DNA of 56,513 bases. Source: an uncultured Lachnospiraceae bacterium. Lineage in GTDB: Bacteria > Bacillota > Clostridia > Lachnospirales > Lachnospiraceae. Positions 43,024 through 52,606 of the stretch are shown here, piece by piece (position 1 is the first letter of the stretch; each line of letters starts with the position of its first letter). The stretch covers positions 1-56,513 of the forward strand of contig CAJUNP010000019.1 in the NCBI GenBank assembly GCA_910587935.1. Reading direction: 5' to 3'. A program made the position numbers and the translations under genes. The notes below the pieces were generated by a model. The model was not told where the DNA came from. It was given only the letters and a program-made list of their open reading frames with translations, and made no database searches.

Positions 43024-43101
43024 GCCTTTACCTCCGCAGTCCCGCCCTTGCTTTTTATTTTACCACGTTTCCCCTGATCTGAACAACACCCAAAACATTT
43101 C

Positions 43102-43130
43102 TTGCAGTCCTCCTCCAAATATTATATGAT
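43102..43130 (+). promoter_or_regulatory. promoter of the malic enzyme operon
   Basis: TTGCAG (43102-43107), 17 bases, TATGAT (43125-43130). Predicted leader about 60 bases. Confidence 0.7.
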
Positions 43131-43197
43131 AATTATGATGCGTGAATATAATTCCCGTGAATTCAGTACTTTAATACACCCAATATGGAGGCTCACT

Positions 43198-44355
43198 ATG
43201 ACAATCAACGAACAAGCTCTGCAACTTCACAAACAATGGAACGGAAAACTGGAAACCGTCTCCAAATCCCCTGTCAAATCCAGGGAGGCGCTCTCTCTCG
43301 CATATACGCCCGGAGTCGCGGAACCCTGCAAAGTCATTGCGCAAGACCCGGAAGCCGCCTATACATACACCATGAAAGCCAATACGGTAGCCGTAATTTC
43401 CGACGGAAGCGCCGTACTGGGCCTTGGCAATATCGGCCCTTACGCCGCCATGCCCGTCATGGAGGGAAAAGCGGTATTGTTTAAAGAATTCGGCGGCGTC
43501 AACGCCGTTCCCATATGTCTCGACACGCAGGATACGGAAGAAATCATTAAGGCCGTTACCTGGCTGGCTCCCGGTTTCGGCGGTATCAACCTGGAAGACA
43601 TCAGCGCTCCCCGCTGTTTTGAAATCGAAGAACGCCTGAAAGAAATTCTTCCCATCCCCGTATTCCATGACGACCAGCACGGAACCGCAATCGTCGTTCT
43701 TGCCGGAATTATTAACGCGCTGAAGGTTACGGGAAAGGAAAAAGAATCCTGCAAGGTAGTCGTAAACGGCGCCGGCAGCGCCGGAGTCGCCATCACAAAA
43801 CTGCTTTTGACTTATGGTTTCAAAAATGTTATTTTATGCGATAAAGTCGGCATTGTTTCCAAAAATACCAAAGGTTTAAACTGGATGCAGGAGAAAATGG
43901 CGCAGATCACCAACCCGGACCAGGAAACCGGCTCCCTTGCGGACGCTTTAAAAAATGCGGATATATTCGTAGGAGTCTCCGCTCCCAATATTGTAACCGC
44001 TGAGATGGTATCCTCTATGAACCGGGACGCAATTTTGTTTGCCATGGCCAATCCGGTTCCCGAAATCATGCCGGATACAGCCAAGGCCGCCGGCGCGAAA
44101 GTAGTCGGGACGGGACGCTCCGACTTCCCCAATCAGGTTAACAACGTAGTGGCCTTTCCTGGAATTTTTAAAGGCGCCCTGGAGGGACGCGCTTCCCAGA
44201 TTACGGAAGAGATGAAACTGGCCGCGGCCAAAGCCATTGCCGGACTTGTTCCCGATTCCGAATTAAATGAAGACAATATTATGCCGGAAGCCTTCGATCC
44301 CAAGGTTGCCGAAGTCGTTTCCGAAGCCGTAAAAGCGCTTATACCAAAAGCATGA
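43198..44355 (+). CDS. malic enzyme (oxaloacetate-decarboxylating malate dehydrogenase)
   Basis: 385 residues; converts malate to pyruvate, CO2 and NAD(P)H. Short bacterial form without the phosphotransacetylase domain. SLAYTPGVAEPCK near the N-terminus, metal-binding ISAPRCFEIEERL and FHDDQHGTA, Rossmann motif VNGAGSAGVAI, and ANPVPEIMPD. The ATG at 43198 has GGAGG 6 bases upstream. It overlaps the radical SAM gene by 4 bases. NAD versus NADP preference is not settled. Confidence 0.95.
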   Translation: MTINEQALQLHKQWNGKLETVSKSPVKSREALSLAYTPGVAEPCKVIAQDPEAAYTYTMKANTVAVISDGSAVLGLGNIGPYAAMPVMEGKAVLFKEFGGVNAVPICLDTQDTEEIIKAVTWLAPGFGGINLEDISAPRCFEIEERLKEILPIPVFHDDQHGTAIVVLAGIINALKVTGKEKESCKVVVNGAGSAGVAITKLLLTYGFKNVILCDKVGIVSKNTKGLNWMQEKMAQITNPDQETGSLADALKNADIFVGVSAPNIVTAEMVSSMNRDAILFAMANPVPEIMPDTAKAAGAKVVGTGRSDFPNQVNNVVAFPGIFKGALEGRASQITEEMKLAAAKAIAGLVPDSELNEDNIMPEAFDPKVAEVVSEAVKALIPKA

Positions 44356-45329
44356 AATCCGCTCCCGATTTTACCGTCTGGCACGGGAAACCATATTATT
44401 CTCTCGATGCCTGGTGCAAAAACACTTACGGCGAAAAGCTGTATAAAATTGCCCTGAATGCAGGCTTCTCCTGCCCGAACCGGGACGGTACCCTGGGAAC
44501 CGGCGGCTGCATTTTCTGCAGTCAGGGAGGCAGCGGCGAATTCGCCGTAAGCTTTGGCGATTCCGATCCTGCCGCGCAGCTTAAAAAAGGAATCCGGCTC
44601 CTGCACGCAAAAAAGACCGGAAACAGGGTAATTGCCTATTTTCAGGCATATACCAATACATACGGTCCGACAGACCGTCTGCGGACCGTTTATGAAGCGG
44701 CTCTGAAAGAACCCTTTGTCTGCGGAATTTCCATTGCCACCAGACCGGATTGCGTGGGAGACGAGGTCTGCATGCTTCTGGCTGCATTAAAAAAAGAATA
44801 TCCCGATAAATTTATCTGGATCGAACTGGGACTTCAGACTATTCATGAAAAAACCGCCCTGTTTATAAGAAGGGGTTATGAACTGCCCTGTTTTGAAGAC
44901 GCCTGCCGAAGACTGCGGGCAATTGACATTCCCGTGATTGTTCACATCATTCTCGGACTGCCGGGAGAGGAAACAAAAGAAATTCTTGCGACTATTTCGT
45001 ACTTAAACCAAATTTCTCCCTTCGGCGTTAAACTGCAGCTAATGCATGTTCTTGCCGGAACCGGCCTTGCGGTAATTTATGAAAAGGAACCTTTTCACAT
45101 TTATTCGCCGGAAGAGTATCTGGAAGTGCTGATTGCCTGTATAGAACATTTATCTCCCCGGATCACCATACACAGAGTAACCGGAGACGGACCGGGAAAA
45201 CTGCTGCTTGCTCCGGATTGGAGCCGGAATAAACGCTTCGTCTTAAACAGTCTGCACCGACAAATGAAAGAAAGACAAACCTACCAAGGGAGGAGCTTCC
45301 ATGATTCAGGATCCGCTGACACTGTATAA
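44352..45329 (+). CDS. radical SAM protein, TIGR01212/YhcC family
   Basis: 325 residues. Iron-sulfur cysteines Cys41, Cys53 and Cys56 in the C-x11-C-x2-C spacing of this family (CPNRDGTLGTGGCIFC). SAM-binding and barrel motifs include YFQAYTNTYGP, ISIATRPDC and WIELGLQTIHEKT. Elp3-like group; substrate unknown. Its ATG overlaps the malic enzyme stop, and its end overlaps the DUF4364 gene by 29 bases. Confidence 0.9.
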   Translation: MKSAPDFTVWHGKPYYSLDAWCKNTYGEKLYKIALNAGFSCPNRDGTLGTGGCIFCSQGGSGEFAVSFGDSDPAAQLKKGIRLLHAKKTGNRVIAYFQAYTNTYGPTDRLRTVYEAALKEPFVCGISIATRPDCVGDEVCMLLAALKKEYPDKFIWIELGLQTIHEKTALFIRRGYELPCFEDACRRLRAIDIPVIVHIILGLPGEETKEILATISYLNQISPFGVKLQLMHVLAGTGLAVIYEKEPFHIYSPEEYLEVLIACIEHLSPRITIHRVTGDGPGKLLLAPDWSRNKRFVLNSLHRQMKERQTYQGRSFHDSGSADTV

Positions 45330-45819
45330 ACTGATTGTATTATATATGCTTAACCGCGTCACATTCCCTATAACCCGTTCACAGATCAGTGATTTTATTC
45401 TGGAAAAAGAATATACCAATTTTCTAACGCTGCAACAGGTTTTTTCAGAATTAATCGACGCCCGGCTGATCGACGCGCAGTCTGTCCGGAACCGGACTCA
45501 CCTGATGATTACGGCCGACGGACGGGAAACGCTTCAATTTTTTGCAAACAGGATTAATTATGGAATCAAAGAAGATATCGATGCTTTCTTAAAAGAAAAA
45601 TCCGTGGCAATGCGCAATGAAGTCTCTATTCTCGCGGACTATTCTTACCGATCCGCCAGCGGGGAATATGAAGCAAAACTGACCGCCATGGATAAGGGCA
45701 TAACTCTGGTGTCTATCACCCTGTCCGTTCCCACGGAAGATACGGCGGCGGCCATATGCGACAACTGGCAGAAAAAAAATCAGGAAGTTTACCGGAAACT
45801 GATCGAGCAGCTATTCTGA
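45301..45819 (+). CDS. DUF4364 family protein
   Basis: 172 residues. N-terminal winged-helix-like part (LYKLIVLYMLNRVTFPITRSQISDFILE, with LQQVFSELIDARLID) and a beta-rich C-terminal half (YEAKLTAMDKGITLVSITLSVP). Resembles DUF4364 of Clostridia, possibly a DNA-binding regulator; no target known. GGGAGG precedes the ATG, inside the end of the radical SAM gene. The 3' end overlaps rarA on the other strand by 9 bases. Confidence 0.85.
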   Translation: MIQDPLTLYKLIVLYMLNRVTFPITRSQISDFILEKEYTNFLTLQQVFSELIDARLIDAQSVRNRTHLMITADGRETLQFFANRINYGIKEDIDAFLKEKSVAMRNEVSILADYSYRSASGEYEAKLTAMDKGITLVSITLSVPTEDTAAAICDNWQKKNQEVYRKLIEQLF

Positions 45820-47142
45820 TTCCGCCTCCGCCCTGATTTTCTTCATGTGCTCACGGATTTTTACTTCATAGCCGTTGCCGGAGGGCTTATAGAACTCTTT
45901 ACCATTCAGTTCATAGGGAAGGTACTGCTGCTTTACATAGTTATTTTTATAATCATGCGCATATTTGTATCCGATTCCATGCCCCAGTTTGGAGCTTCCT
46001 TTATAGTGGGCGTCCTGTAAATGCACCGGAATGGGCCGGCTTCCCGTTTTCCGAACTTCCTGCATTGCATCGAAAACCGCCTGTGAAGCGGCGTTGCTCT
46101 TGGGCGCGCACGCAATGTAGGTGACGGCCTGCGCCAGTATAATCTGCGCTTCCGGCATCCCCACTCTCTCCACCGCCAGAGAAGCATTGGCGGCAACGAC
46201 TAACGCCATGGGATCCGCATTTCCCACATCCTCTGCGGCACAGATCATAATTCTTCTGGCGATAAAGGTAACGCTCTCCCCTGCAGATAACATTCTTGCC
46301 AGATAATAAACCGCCGCATCCGGATCGGAGCCGCGCATACTTTTAATAAAAGCGGAAACGGTATCATAATGGTTGTCACCATTCTTGTCATACTGCATAA
46401 CTCTTTTCTGGATACACTCCTGCGCTACTTCCAGCGTTATATGAATCACTCCGTCTTCACTTCGCGGCGTAGTCATAATTCCAAGCTCAACCGCATTCAG
46501 TGCATGTCTCGCGTCCCCGCCTGAAAGCTCGGCTAAAAAGGAGAGCGCGTCTTCTTCAATCTTCCCACCGTAAGCTCCCATTCCTTTTTCTTCGTCGTAT
46601 ACCGCTTTTTTCAGAAGTGTTCTAATATCTTCCACCGAAAGAGGCTTCAGTTCAAAAACAATGGAGCGCGAAATCAAAGCTCCATTTACCTCAAAATACG
46701 GATTTTCCGTAGTGGCGCCGATCAGAATAACGGTCCCGTCCTCCACAAACGGAAGCAGATAATCCTGCTGCCCTTTATTAAAGCGGTGGATTTCGTCCAC
46801 AAATAATATGGTTTTCCTGCCATACATTCCCTGCAGCTCTTTCGCCTTGCCAATAACCTCTTCCATATCTTTCTTGCCCGCCACGGTAGCGTTAATCTGC
46901 GTAAACTCCGCGCTGGTCGTATTTGCAATCACCTTTGCCAGCGTCGTCTTTCCCGTTCCCGGAGGTCCGTAAAAAATTACGGAGCTGATTTTATCCGCCT
47001 TAATCGCACGGTAAAGCATTTTGTCCTTCCCGATAATATGCTGCTGTCCCACCACCTCATCCAGAGTTGCCGGGCGCATTCTTGCCGCAAGAGGCGTTTC
47101 TTTTTTCATATTTGCACTGCGCATATATTCAAATAAATCCAT
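45811..47142 (-). CDS. rarA: replication-associated recombination protein A (AAA ATPase)
   Basis: 443 residues. RarA/MgsA/WRNIP1 clamp-loader-like ATPase acting at stalled replication forks. N-terminal PLAARMRPATLDEVVGQQHIIG, Walker A GPPGTGKT, Walker B ILFVDEIHRFNK, sensor 1 GATTENP, sensor 2 SGGDARHALNAVE, and a C-terminal tetramerisation domain with MRGSDPDAAVYYLARM. Full length. AAAGG lies 10 bases before the ATG. Confidence 0.95.
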   Translation of the reverse strand: MDLFEYMRSANMKKETPLAARMRPATLDEVVGQQHIIGKDKMLYRAIKADKISSVIFYGPPGTGKTTLAKVIANTTSAEFTQINATVAGKKDMEEVIGKAKELQGMYGRKTILFVDEIHRFNKGQQDYLLPFVEDGTVILIGATTENPYFEVNGALISRSIVFELKPLSVEDIRTLLKKAVYDEEKGMGAYGGKIEEDALSFLAELSGGDARHALNAVELGIMTTPRSEDGVIHITLEVAQECIQKRVMQYDKNGDNHYDTVSAFIKSMRGSDPDAAVYYLARMLSAGESVTFIARRIMICAAEDVGNADPMALVVAANASLAVERVGMPEAQIILAQAVTYIACAPKSNAASQAVFDAMQEVRKTGSRPIPVHLQDAHYKGSSKLGHGIGYKYAHDYKNNYVKQQYLPYELNGKEFYKPSGNGYEVKIREHMKKIRAEAESE

Positions 47143-47166
47143 ATTATACGTGCCTTTCTATCCAGG

Positions 47167-49017
47167 TTATAATGCACGGCCTTTTCCTGCCGTAAACAGT
47201 TGATAATATGCTTCCCTCCGGCCTTCTGCCAAAGCCTTGCAGATCTCCTGCGCGACTTTTTTATCGCTGAGTCTTGCCGTCAGTAAAGGGGAAAATCTCC
47301 GGCCTCCCATTTCAACGGCAGAAGCCACGGCTTCATCGAAGTTTTTTTCAATTCCCGTATAAAGCCTATCCGCTTCCGTCACATTATCCAGCCAGTCCGC
47401 AAGCCCGATCACATCCACCATCTGACGGTACGGGCAGGCGAGTCTTATGTATTCGTCCGGATATCCGCCGGAACCGTCATACCAGCGGTGGTGTCCCTGC
47501 GCCATGGGAGCGAAATCACGGGTAGATTCCCGGGTCTTCAGACAGGCTTCTCCAACCATCGTATGCATATGCGCCATTTCATACTCTTCCTCAAACCATT
47601 GTCTGCCGGTTCTGGAATACAGATTCATGAAATTGATTTTGCCGACATCATGCAGTATACCGCACTCCCTTGCATATTCTAAAACGGCTTTCTTCTTTTC
47701 CTCCCTGTCCCTGATCCTGCGAATATGTTCCATATCGTCAAAAAAGGCCGGCTCCTCCTCCAACAGAATCCTGCAAAGAACCTGGGCTGCATTGCCCACC
47801 GCATGCGAATGAACAAAAACCTCCGGTGCAAAACGCATCTGCATTCTCTGCAAAAACTTTTTATAGGAAATACTGTTTTCCATCTCTACAAACGTGTAAG
47901 ACAGCTGTCTTAAGTATAGAAAAAGCGACTCGTTTTCATTGGCGTCGGGAAAACGGTCAACATAATACGATATCCGCTGATAAAGCGTATCAATGTACTC
48001 TTTCCGCTCCGGTATTTTCTCCGGGAATTCCTGCAGATACTGACAGTAAAAAGCCGGTATGGATATAATGCCATACATACTCTCCCCTGAAAAATCCGAA
48101 AGATCGGCCGCATCCATCAGCTTTTCCATATTGGTAAGCAGTTCGTCCAACGTATTTAACCCACAGTAATATTCCATTGCGTAATAGTGAAACGCAGACC
48201 GGATGGGTTTTGGTTCCCCGTTTTTTTCCGCTTCCTGAAGACGTTTTTGGTAAACGATATAAACCGACTCCATAAGAGCCGTTATATCCTGCGGCGTCAT
48301 TGTATTTTCCCTGTCATAAGAAATGCTGGACGCCATCAGCTGATGTGTCATGTATATATACCGCTCCCATGGAAGCTGCGGCGTTTTTTCCTGATATTCT
48401 TTATCCTGCATAATCTGCAGGGTCTGTTTTAACAAACGGATTTTGTCACTGACAGAACGGAATTTACCCAAAGCCATGTTAGCCCGGCTGCGAAAAATAT
48501 ATCCTCTTGTCTGTGCATCCTCCAAAGCGTCATAGTACTTCAGATAAGCGGCAGCCTCCGTAAAACACAAGCGCATCTGGAACACATACTTTTCACTCTT
48601 TGCGGAGTCCAGTCCGATCAGCTTATTACAGATACTGTTACGCCCGATCCCCATCCAGTATAATTCCCGGATAATACCGGCCTGGTCCCTCTGGCTTCTG
48701 GCCAGACTCAGCAAAGCCTGATGAATCTGACAAAACAATCCCACATCCAGTTCCTGTGTTCCGCTTAATAAATTGCCTGCAAACTCCTGCAGTTCCCGGA
48801 GCTCTTCCTCTCCGGCTTCAAACAGTCGGTCCAGAAGCGGAAACACCCCCTCCCGAAGCAGTTCCATATTCCGCTTTACCTTCTGCTCCGCCTGCAGTCT
48901 GTTTTGAAGCAGTCCTTTAACATATTCCTCAAAGTCCTGTCCCGCAGGTTTTTTCCTGGCTGTCAGCATCACGATATCTTTTAAATTCGCAATATATTCT
49001 TCCTGATATGGACGCAT
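47167..49017 (-). CDS. HD-GYP domain protein with long helical N-terminal region
   Basis: 616 residues. An N-terminal region of about 380 residues is entirely helical with TPR-like spacing. The C-terminal HD-GYP domain has HSHAVGNAAQVL, the HD pair in CGILHDVGKI, HTMVG, and GHHRWYDGSGGYP. HD-GYP enzymes degrade cyclic-di-GMP; the motif residues look intact (GYP preserved). The ATG at 49017 has GAGGTG upstream; a start at 49095 would overlap the upstream kinase. It is 17 bases after the hybrid kinase, so the kinase may control it. Confidence 0.85.
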   Translation of the reverse strand: MRPYQEEYIANLKDIVMLTARKKPAGQDFEEYVKGLLQNRLQAEQKVKRNMELLREGVFPLLDRLFEAGEEELRELQEFAGNLLSGTQELDVGLFCQIHQALLSLARSQRDQAGIIRELYWMGIGRNSICNKLIGLDSAKSEKYVFQMRLCFTEAAAYLKYYDALEDAQTRGYIFRSRANMALGKFRSVSDKIRLLKQTLQIMQDKEYQEKTPQLPWERYIYMTHQLMASSISYDRENTMTPQDITALMESVYIVYQKRLQEAEKNGEPKPIRSAFHYYAMEYYCGLNTLDELLTNMEKLMDAADLSDFSGESMYGIISIPAFYCQYLQEFPEKIPERKEYIDTLYQRISYYVDRFPDANENESLFLYLRQLSYTFVEMENSISYKKFLQRMQMRFAPEVFVHSHAVGNAAQVLCRILLEEEPAFFDDMEHIRRIRDREEKKKAVLEYARECGILHDVGKINFMNLYSRTGRQWFEEEYEMAHMHTMVGEACLKTRESTRDFAPMAQGHHRWYDGSGGYPDEYIRLACPYRQMVDVIGLADWLDNVTEADRLYTGIEKNFDEAVASAVEMGGRRFSPLLTARLSDKKVAQEICKALAEGRREAYYQLFTAGKGRAL

Positions 49018-49034
49018 ACTCCCCACCTCTTCGG

Positions 49035-50699
49035 TTATTTCATCCGGCTGCTTATAATTTCCTGCAGCCGTTTCGGATCGATCGGTTTGGAACAATGTTC
49101 ATTCATCCCCGCTTCTCTGGAAAGCCGTATATCCTCCACAAAGGCATTGGCCGTCATAGCGACAATCCAGACGTTTCCGGCATCTTTCCTGGGCAGACTG
49201 CGAATCTTTCTTGTAGCGTCATACCCGTTCATTACAGGCATTTGAATATCCATTAAAATCACATTAAAATAATCCGGTGAAGAAGCCTCAAATATCTCTA
49301 CCGCACGGGCGCCGTTTTCGGCTGTTTCCACCTGTACGCCTATCATCGTTAACAGCTCCACGGCAATTTCCTGGTTCAATTCATTATCCTCCACCAGTAA
49401 AACATGACATCCGCTGTAATCTACATCCTCATTTGTATACGTTTCTTCATCCTCGGATGCTTTTTCCAGCAAATCCGATAATGTCCCCAAAAGTCTGCTG
49501 GGAAACAGCGGACACGGCACAAAACCATTAATGCCTGCCCGAACCGCACGGTACTCGATCTCCGCCCAATCTTCCTCCGAGACCAGCAAAATGGGGAAAT
49601 CCGGCCCTGCCAGCTGACGCACATGAGCTGCCAGTTCCAGCGCAGGCATATCTCCCAGTTCCTGTCCCAACAGCAACGCACAGGGCATGTGCATTTCAAA
49701 ACGTGCTTCCGTAAGCCAGGTTACCGCCTGCAGTCCGCTGTCCATATGCACCGGTTCCAATCCTTCTTTTGCAAGATAATCGGCTATCTTTAAAGCTATG
49801 TCCTGTCTGCTTTCCACTACCAGAACGCTTTGCCCGGAAGGCAGCTTTGTGCGTTTTTCACCCTGCCCTGCCATAAGAGGTATTTCCACGTCAAAACGGC
49901 TTCCGGCGCCTTCTTCACTTTCTACCCGTATCTGTCCGCCCATACGGTCCACCAGATTTTTTACGATAGCCATTCCAAGACCGGTGCCCTCGATTTTGCT
50001 GATGGTGGTATTACTGACTCTTTCAAAGGGCACAAAAATGCGCTCCAAAAATTCCCGGCTCATACCGATACCGTTATCTTTGCAGGAAAATAACAGCCAG
50101 AACCGCCTCCCACCGTCACGATCGTCCATTTCTTCTGTTTTCTGACAGAAGTTTACGTCTATCTGCCCGCCATCCATGGTATATTTCACCGCATTCCCGA
50201 TTATGTTCACCAGAATCTGCCTGAGCCGGAGCGGATCTCCGATCAGGTTTTCCTGATAAATCTGTCCTATATGAATGGACAGCCTGTGCTTTTTCTGAAG
50301 CGCCTGGGGACGCATAATAACCGCGATATCATGAACCATATCCGCCAATGAAAATTCTTCTTCGTTAAACGTCATACGCCCGCTGTCAATCCGGGACATA
50401 TCTAATACGTCGTTTACCAGACTCATAAGGTGTTCGGAAGCCGTCCGTATCTTAAGGAGACAGTCCTGCACCCTGGCCTTTTCATCAATATGCGACAACC
50501 CGATGGACGTCATTCCTATAATGGCGTTCATCGGCGTACGGATATCATGAGACATATTTGATAAAAAATTGCTTTTTGCCTGATTTGCCGCTTCCGCCGC
50601 CTTTAATGCTTCTTCCAGCGCCGTATTCATCCGCTCCAGCTCCGCCTGGCGCGGGTCTGTATCATGGAGCTCTTTTCCGTTCTCTTTTTCCACTTTCAT
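49035..50699 (-). CDS. hybrid histidine kinase with one degenerate and one intact receiver
   Basis: About 554 residues from the ATG at 50699. A short coiled coil (12-45), HisKA with NMSHDIRTPMNAIIGM (His51), ATPase domain with N box and GTGLGMAIVKN, then receiver 1 (VLVVESRQD...) where the phosphoacceptor Asp position reads Gly (ALLLGQEL), then receiver 2 with normal LLVEDNELNQ and LMDIQMPVMNG. No sensor domain is visible. Alternative starts at 50771 (ATG) or 50813 (TTG) would add a possible membrane helix (IRLIELSISVILFIVV); ribosome sites do not decide. It sits between the XRE regulator and the HD-GYP gene. Confidence 0.82.
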   Translation of the reverse strand: MKVEKENGKELHDTDPRQAELERMNTALEEALKAAEAANQAKSNFLSNMSHDIRTPMNAIIGMTSIGLSHIDEKARVQDCLLKIRTASEHLMSLVNDVLDMSRIDSGRMTFNEEEFSLADMVHDIAVIMRPQALQKKHRLSIHIGQIYQENLIGDPLRLRQILVNIIGNAVKYTMDGGQIDVNFCQKTEEMDDRDGGRRFWLLFSCKDNGIGMSREFLERIFVPFERVSNTTISKIEGTGLGMAIVKNLVDRMGGQIRVESEEGAGSRFDVEIPLMAGQGEKRTKLPSGQSVLVVESRQDIALKIADYLAKEGLEPVHMDSGLQAVTWLTEARFEMHMPCALLLGQELGDMPALELAAHVRQLAGPDFPILLVSEEDWAEIEYRAVRAGINGFVPCPLFPSRLLGTLSDLLEKASEDEETYTNEDVDYSGCHVLLVEDNELNQEIAVELLTMIGVQVETAENGARAVEIFEASSPDYFNVILMDIQMPVMNGYDATRKIRSLPRKDAGNVWIVAMTANAFVEDIRLSREAGMNEHCSKPIDPKRLQEIISSRMK

Positions 50700-50825
50700 A
50701 ATCCCACCCTGTTTATACCTGACAACTATAAACAATATAACACTAATTGACAGCTCAATCAATCTTATCATAAAAAAAGACACCCTTTCGGCTGCCTTAA
50801 TTGTTTTATTCAAATATAATCCCTG

Positions 50826-51161
50826 TTATTTGTAATCGTCTATTAATTTCATAATCGTTTCCATAACCTTTGTGGCCAGTTCCCGGTCCTTTTGCCTGTA
50901 TTCCCGGAAACTTGTACTGGCCGCTTCCACTGCCTCCGCATTTTGCTCATAATTATCAATCAGCACACTGTCTGCCGTAATGTTCAGGGCATTACAAATT
51001 TTCAGTAACGTAAGCAAACCGACCGGTTTCTTGCCCCGCTCTATATTACTGAGATGAGACGCGCTGATATCAACGCTTTCCGCCAGAACCCTCTGCGTCA
51101 TATGTTTTTTCTTCCGCGCCTTCTGTATCCGTTTTCCTATTGCCACATAATCGATTTCCAT
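50826..51161 (-). CDS. XRE-family HTH regulator
   Basis: 111 residues. Cro/C1-type helix-turn-helix near residues 6-62 (IGKRIQKARKKKHMTQRVLAESVDISASHLSNIERGKKP), then a short C-terminal helix pair. Similar small regulators are common in Clostridia. The ATG at 51161 has GGGAG 8 bases upstream. A perfect palindrome overlapping its promoter suggests self-repression. The hybrid kinase and HD-GYP genes follow on the same strand. Confidence 0.88.
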   Translation of the reverse strand: MEIDYVAIGKRIQKARKKKHMTQRVLAESVDISASHLSNIERGKKPVGLLTLLKICNALNITADSVLIDNYEQNAEAVEAASTSFREYRQKDRELATKVMETIMKLIDDYK

Positions 51162-51178
51162 GTATACTTCTCCCAACG

Positions 51179-51192
51179 TGATAATTTTATCA
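51179..51192 (-). promoter_or_regulatory. palindromic operator candidate at the XRE promoter
   Basis: TGATAATTTTATCA, a perfect 6-2-6 palindrome whose minus-strand TAAAAT can serve as -10. It lies about 18 bases before the XRE start codon. The overlapping 12-mer ATTTTATCATTA recurs at the agrC promoter (52641-52652). Confidence 0.5.
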
Positions 51193-51210
51193 TTACCGGA
51201 AGAGCATATA

Positions 51211-51247
51211 AATAATCTGTGAGAAAATTATTTTCCTACAGATTATT
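51211..51247. promoter_or_regulatory. 37-bp near-perfect palindrome between agrC and the XRE gene
   Basis: AATAATCTGT (51211-51220) pairs with ACAGATTATT (51238-51247), and inner GAAAAT/ATTTTC pair too. A T-run follows on the plus strand. It lies 39 bases after the agrC stop: a terminator for agrC, or an operator. Confidence 0.5.
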
Positions 51248-51285
51248 TTTTGAGAATTTTTGTAATAAAATTTACACAATTCTGG

Positions 51286-52584
51286 CTATTTTGAATTTAA
51301 TTCCACATCATACAACAATATTTTTACATGAAACCAATGGCCGCTGCTGTCAATTGTTATTTCACCTTTGTATTTTTTAACAATTCCCTCAATTATTTTT
51401 AAACCGATGCCATGTTCTTTTTTATTCTTCTTAACGGTTCCGTATCCTGTTTCATCAATAATTCTTTCTCCATTATAAGGATTTGACACTACAAGCAAAA
51501 GATTCCTGTAATCCGCTCTTATTTTTACTATAATTGTTTTTTCCTCATCAATTACTTCCTGCGCCGCTTCTATCGCATTATCCAATAAATTACCTGTCAG
51601 ACTGTATAAATCTTCCTCATTAAACTGCATATTATAGGGAACCTTTAGATCAGTCTTGATGGTTATCTTACTTTTCTCTGCCGTCATCGCTTTGTAATTA
51701 ATAAGATTATCAATGCAGACGTTGCCGGTATGCGCCACCAGGTAATCTTTTTTCAATATATCCAGACTTTCCTCATAGTAGCTTTTAAGTTTTTCGTAAT
51801 TGCCCTGCTGTAAATAATTCTGTTCCAAAAGATATCTTTGTTTTAAGTCATGCTTAAAGCTTCTGATCTCAAGCCAATATCTTCCTATTTCTTCATTCAT
51901 CCTGGCATAGTGTTCAGACTGTCTTTTCAAATATTCTTTCTGTGCCGCCGCAACTGCATTTTCCTGTGTTCTATCATACAAATAGAACGTAAATATATTT
52001 ACAATAATAATCAGACAGGCTGCTAAAAGCCTGATCCACTCTCCGTATCTGCCTTCCGTGTTAATAACCGCGGCAGCTATAAACACACTGCTCACCGGAA
52101 CAAACAAAGCTTCTCCCCAATCGGTAAGACTGACCTTTGCGTCCCGATATTCTTTCCAGATCAATAAAGTCACTTTTATAATTGCAAACCAGATTAACCG
52201 GGACACAATTGCGCACAATAGCCGTTCATGATCTGTTCCAAAACCAGTGTCGGCGTCTGCAGCAACTAAGTCTGCCGTCAGATAAACAACAAATTCCGTT
52301 CCCATTCCCAAAAAGTACATAAAAACAGTTATCATAATTTTTCTTTTCAGACTTCCTTCATACAGCAGTAACAAGACTACCGAAAACAAAACACAGAAAA
52401 TAACAGCATTTGCAAAAACAGAAGGAATCAATATGTAAGTTAAAAAATCAGACAACATGAAAAAAGACATCCATACAGCCGCCTCAAACACATTTGTTTT
52501 ATTTTTGCGTAAAAATAATTTTTCACAAACGGTTTTCTGAATCAAGACTGTAAAAATGTCAAGAATTAATAAAACTGCTTTCAT
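51286..52584 (-). CDS. agrC: AgrC-like sensor kinase for the peptide signal
   Basis: 432 residues. Six or seven N-terminal helices (1-205) form the receptor, a coiled linker follows, then a GHKL/HPK10 kinase: RSFKHDLKQR (His245), N box LTGNLLDNAIEAA, G box NKKEHGIGLKIIEGIVKKY. This is the AgrC architecture, so it should bind the cyclic peptide made by AgrB from AgrD and phosphorylate AgrA. AGAGG precedes the ATG. It lies 114 bases after agrB with its own possible -10 and a strong inverted repeat in the leader. Confidence 0.88.
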   Translation of the reverse strand: MKAVLLILDIFTVLIQKTVCEKLFLRKNKTNVFEAAVWMSFFMLSDFLTYILIPSVFANAVIFCVLFSVVLLLLYEGSLKRKIMITVFMYFLGMGTEFVVYLTADLVAADADTGFGTDHERLLCAIVSRLIWFAIIKVTLLIWKEYRDAKVSLTDWGEALFVPVSSVFIAAAVINTEGRYGEWIRLLAACLIIIVNIFTFYLYDRTQENAVAAAQKEYLKRQSEHYARMNEEIGRYWLEIRSFKHDLKQRYLLEQNYLQQGNYEKLKSYYEESLDILKKDYLVAHTGNVCIDNLINYKAMTAEKSKITIKTDLKVPYNMQFNEEDLYSLTGNLLDNAIEAAQEVIDEEKTIIVKIRADYRNLLLVVSNPYNGERIIDETGYGTVKKNKKEHGIGLKIIEGIVKKYKGEITIDSSGHWFHVKILLYDVELNSK

Positions 52585-52606
52585 CGTTTATTCCTCTCTT
52601 TTGTAA

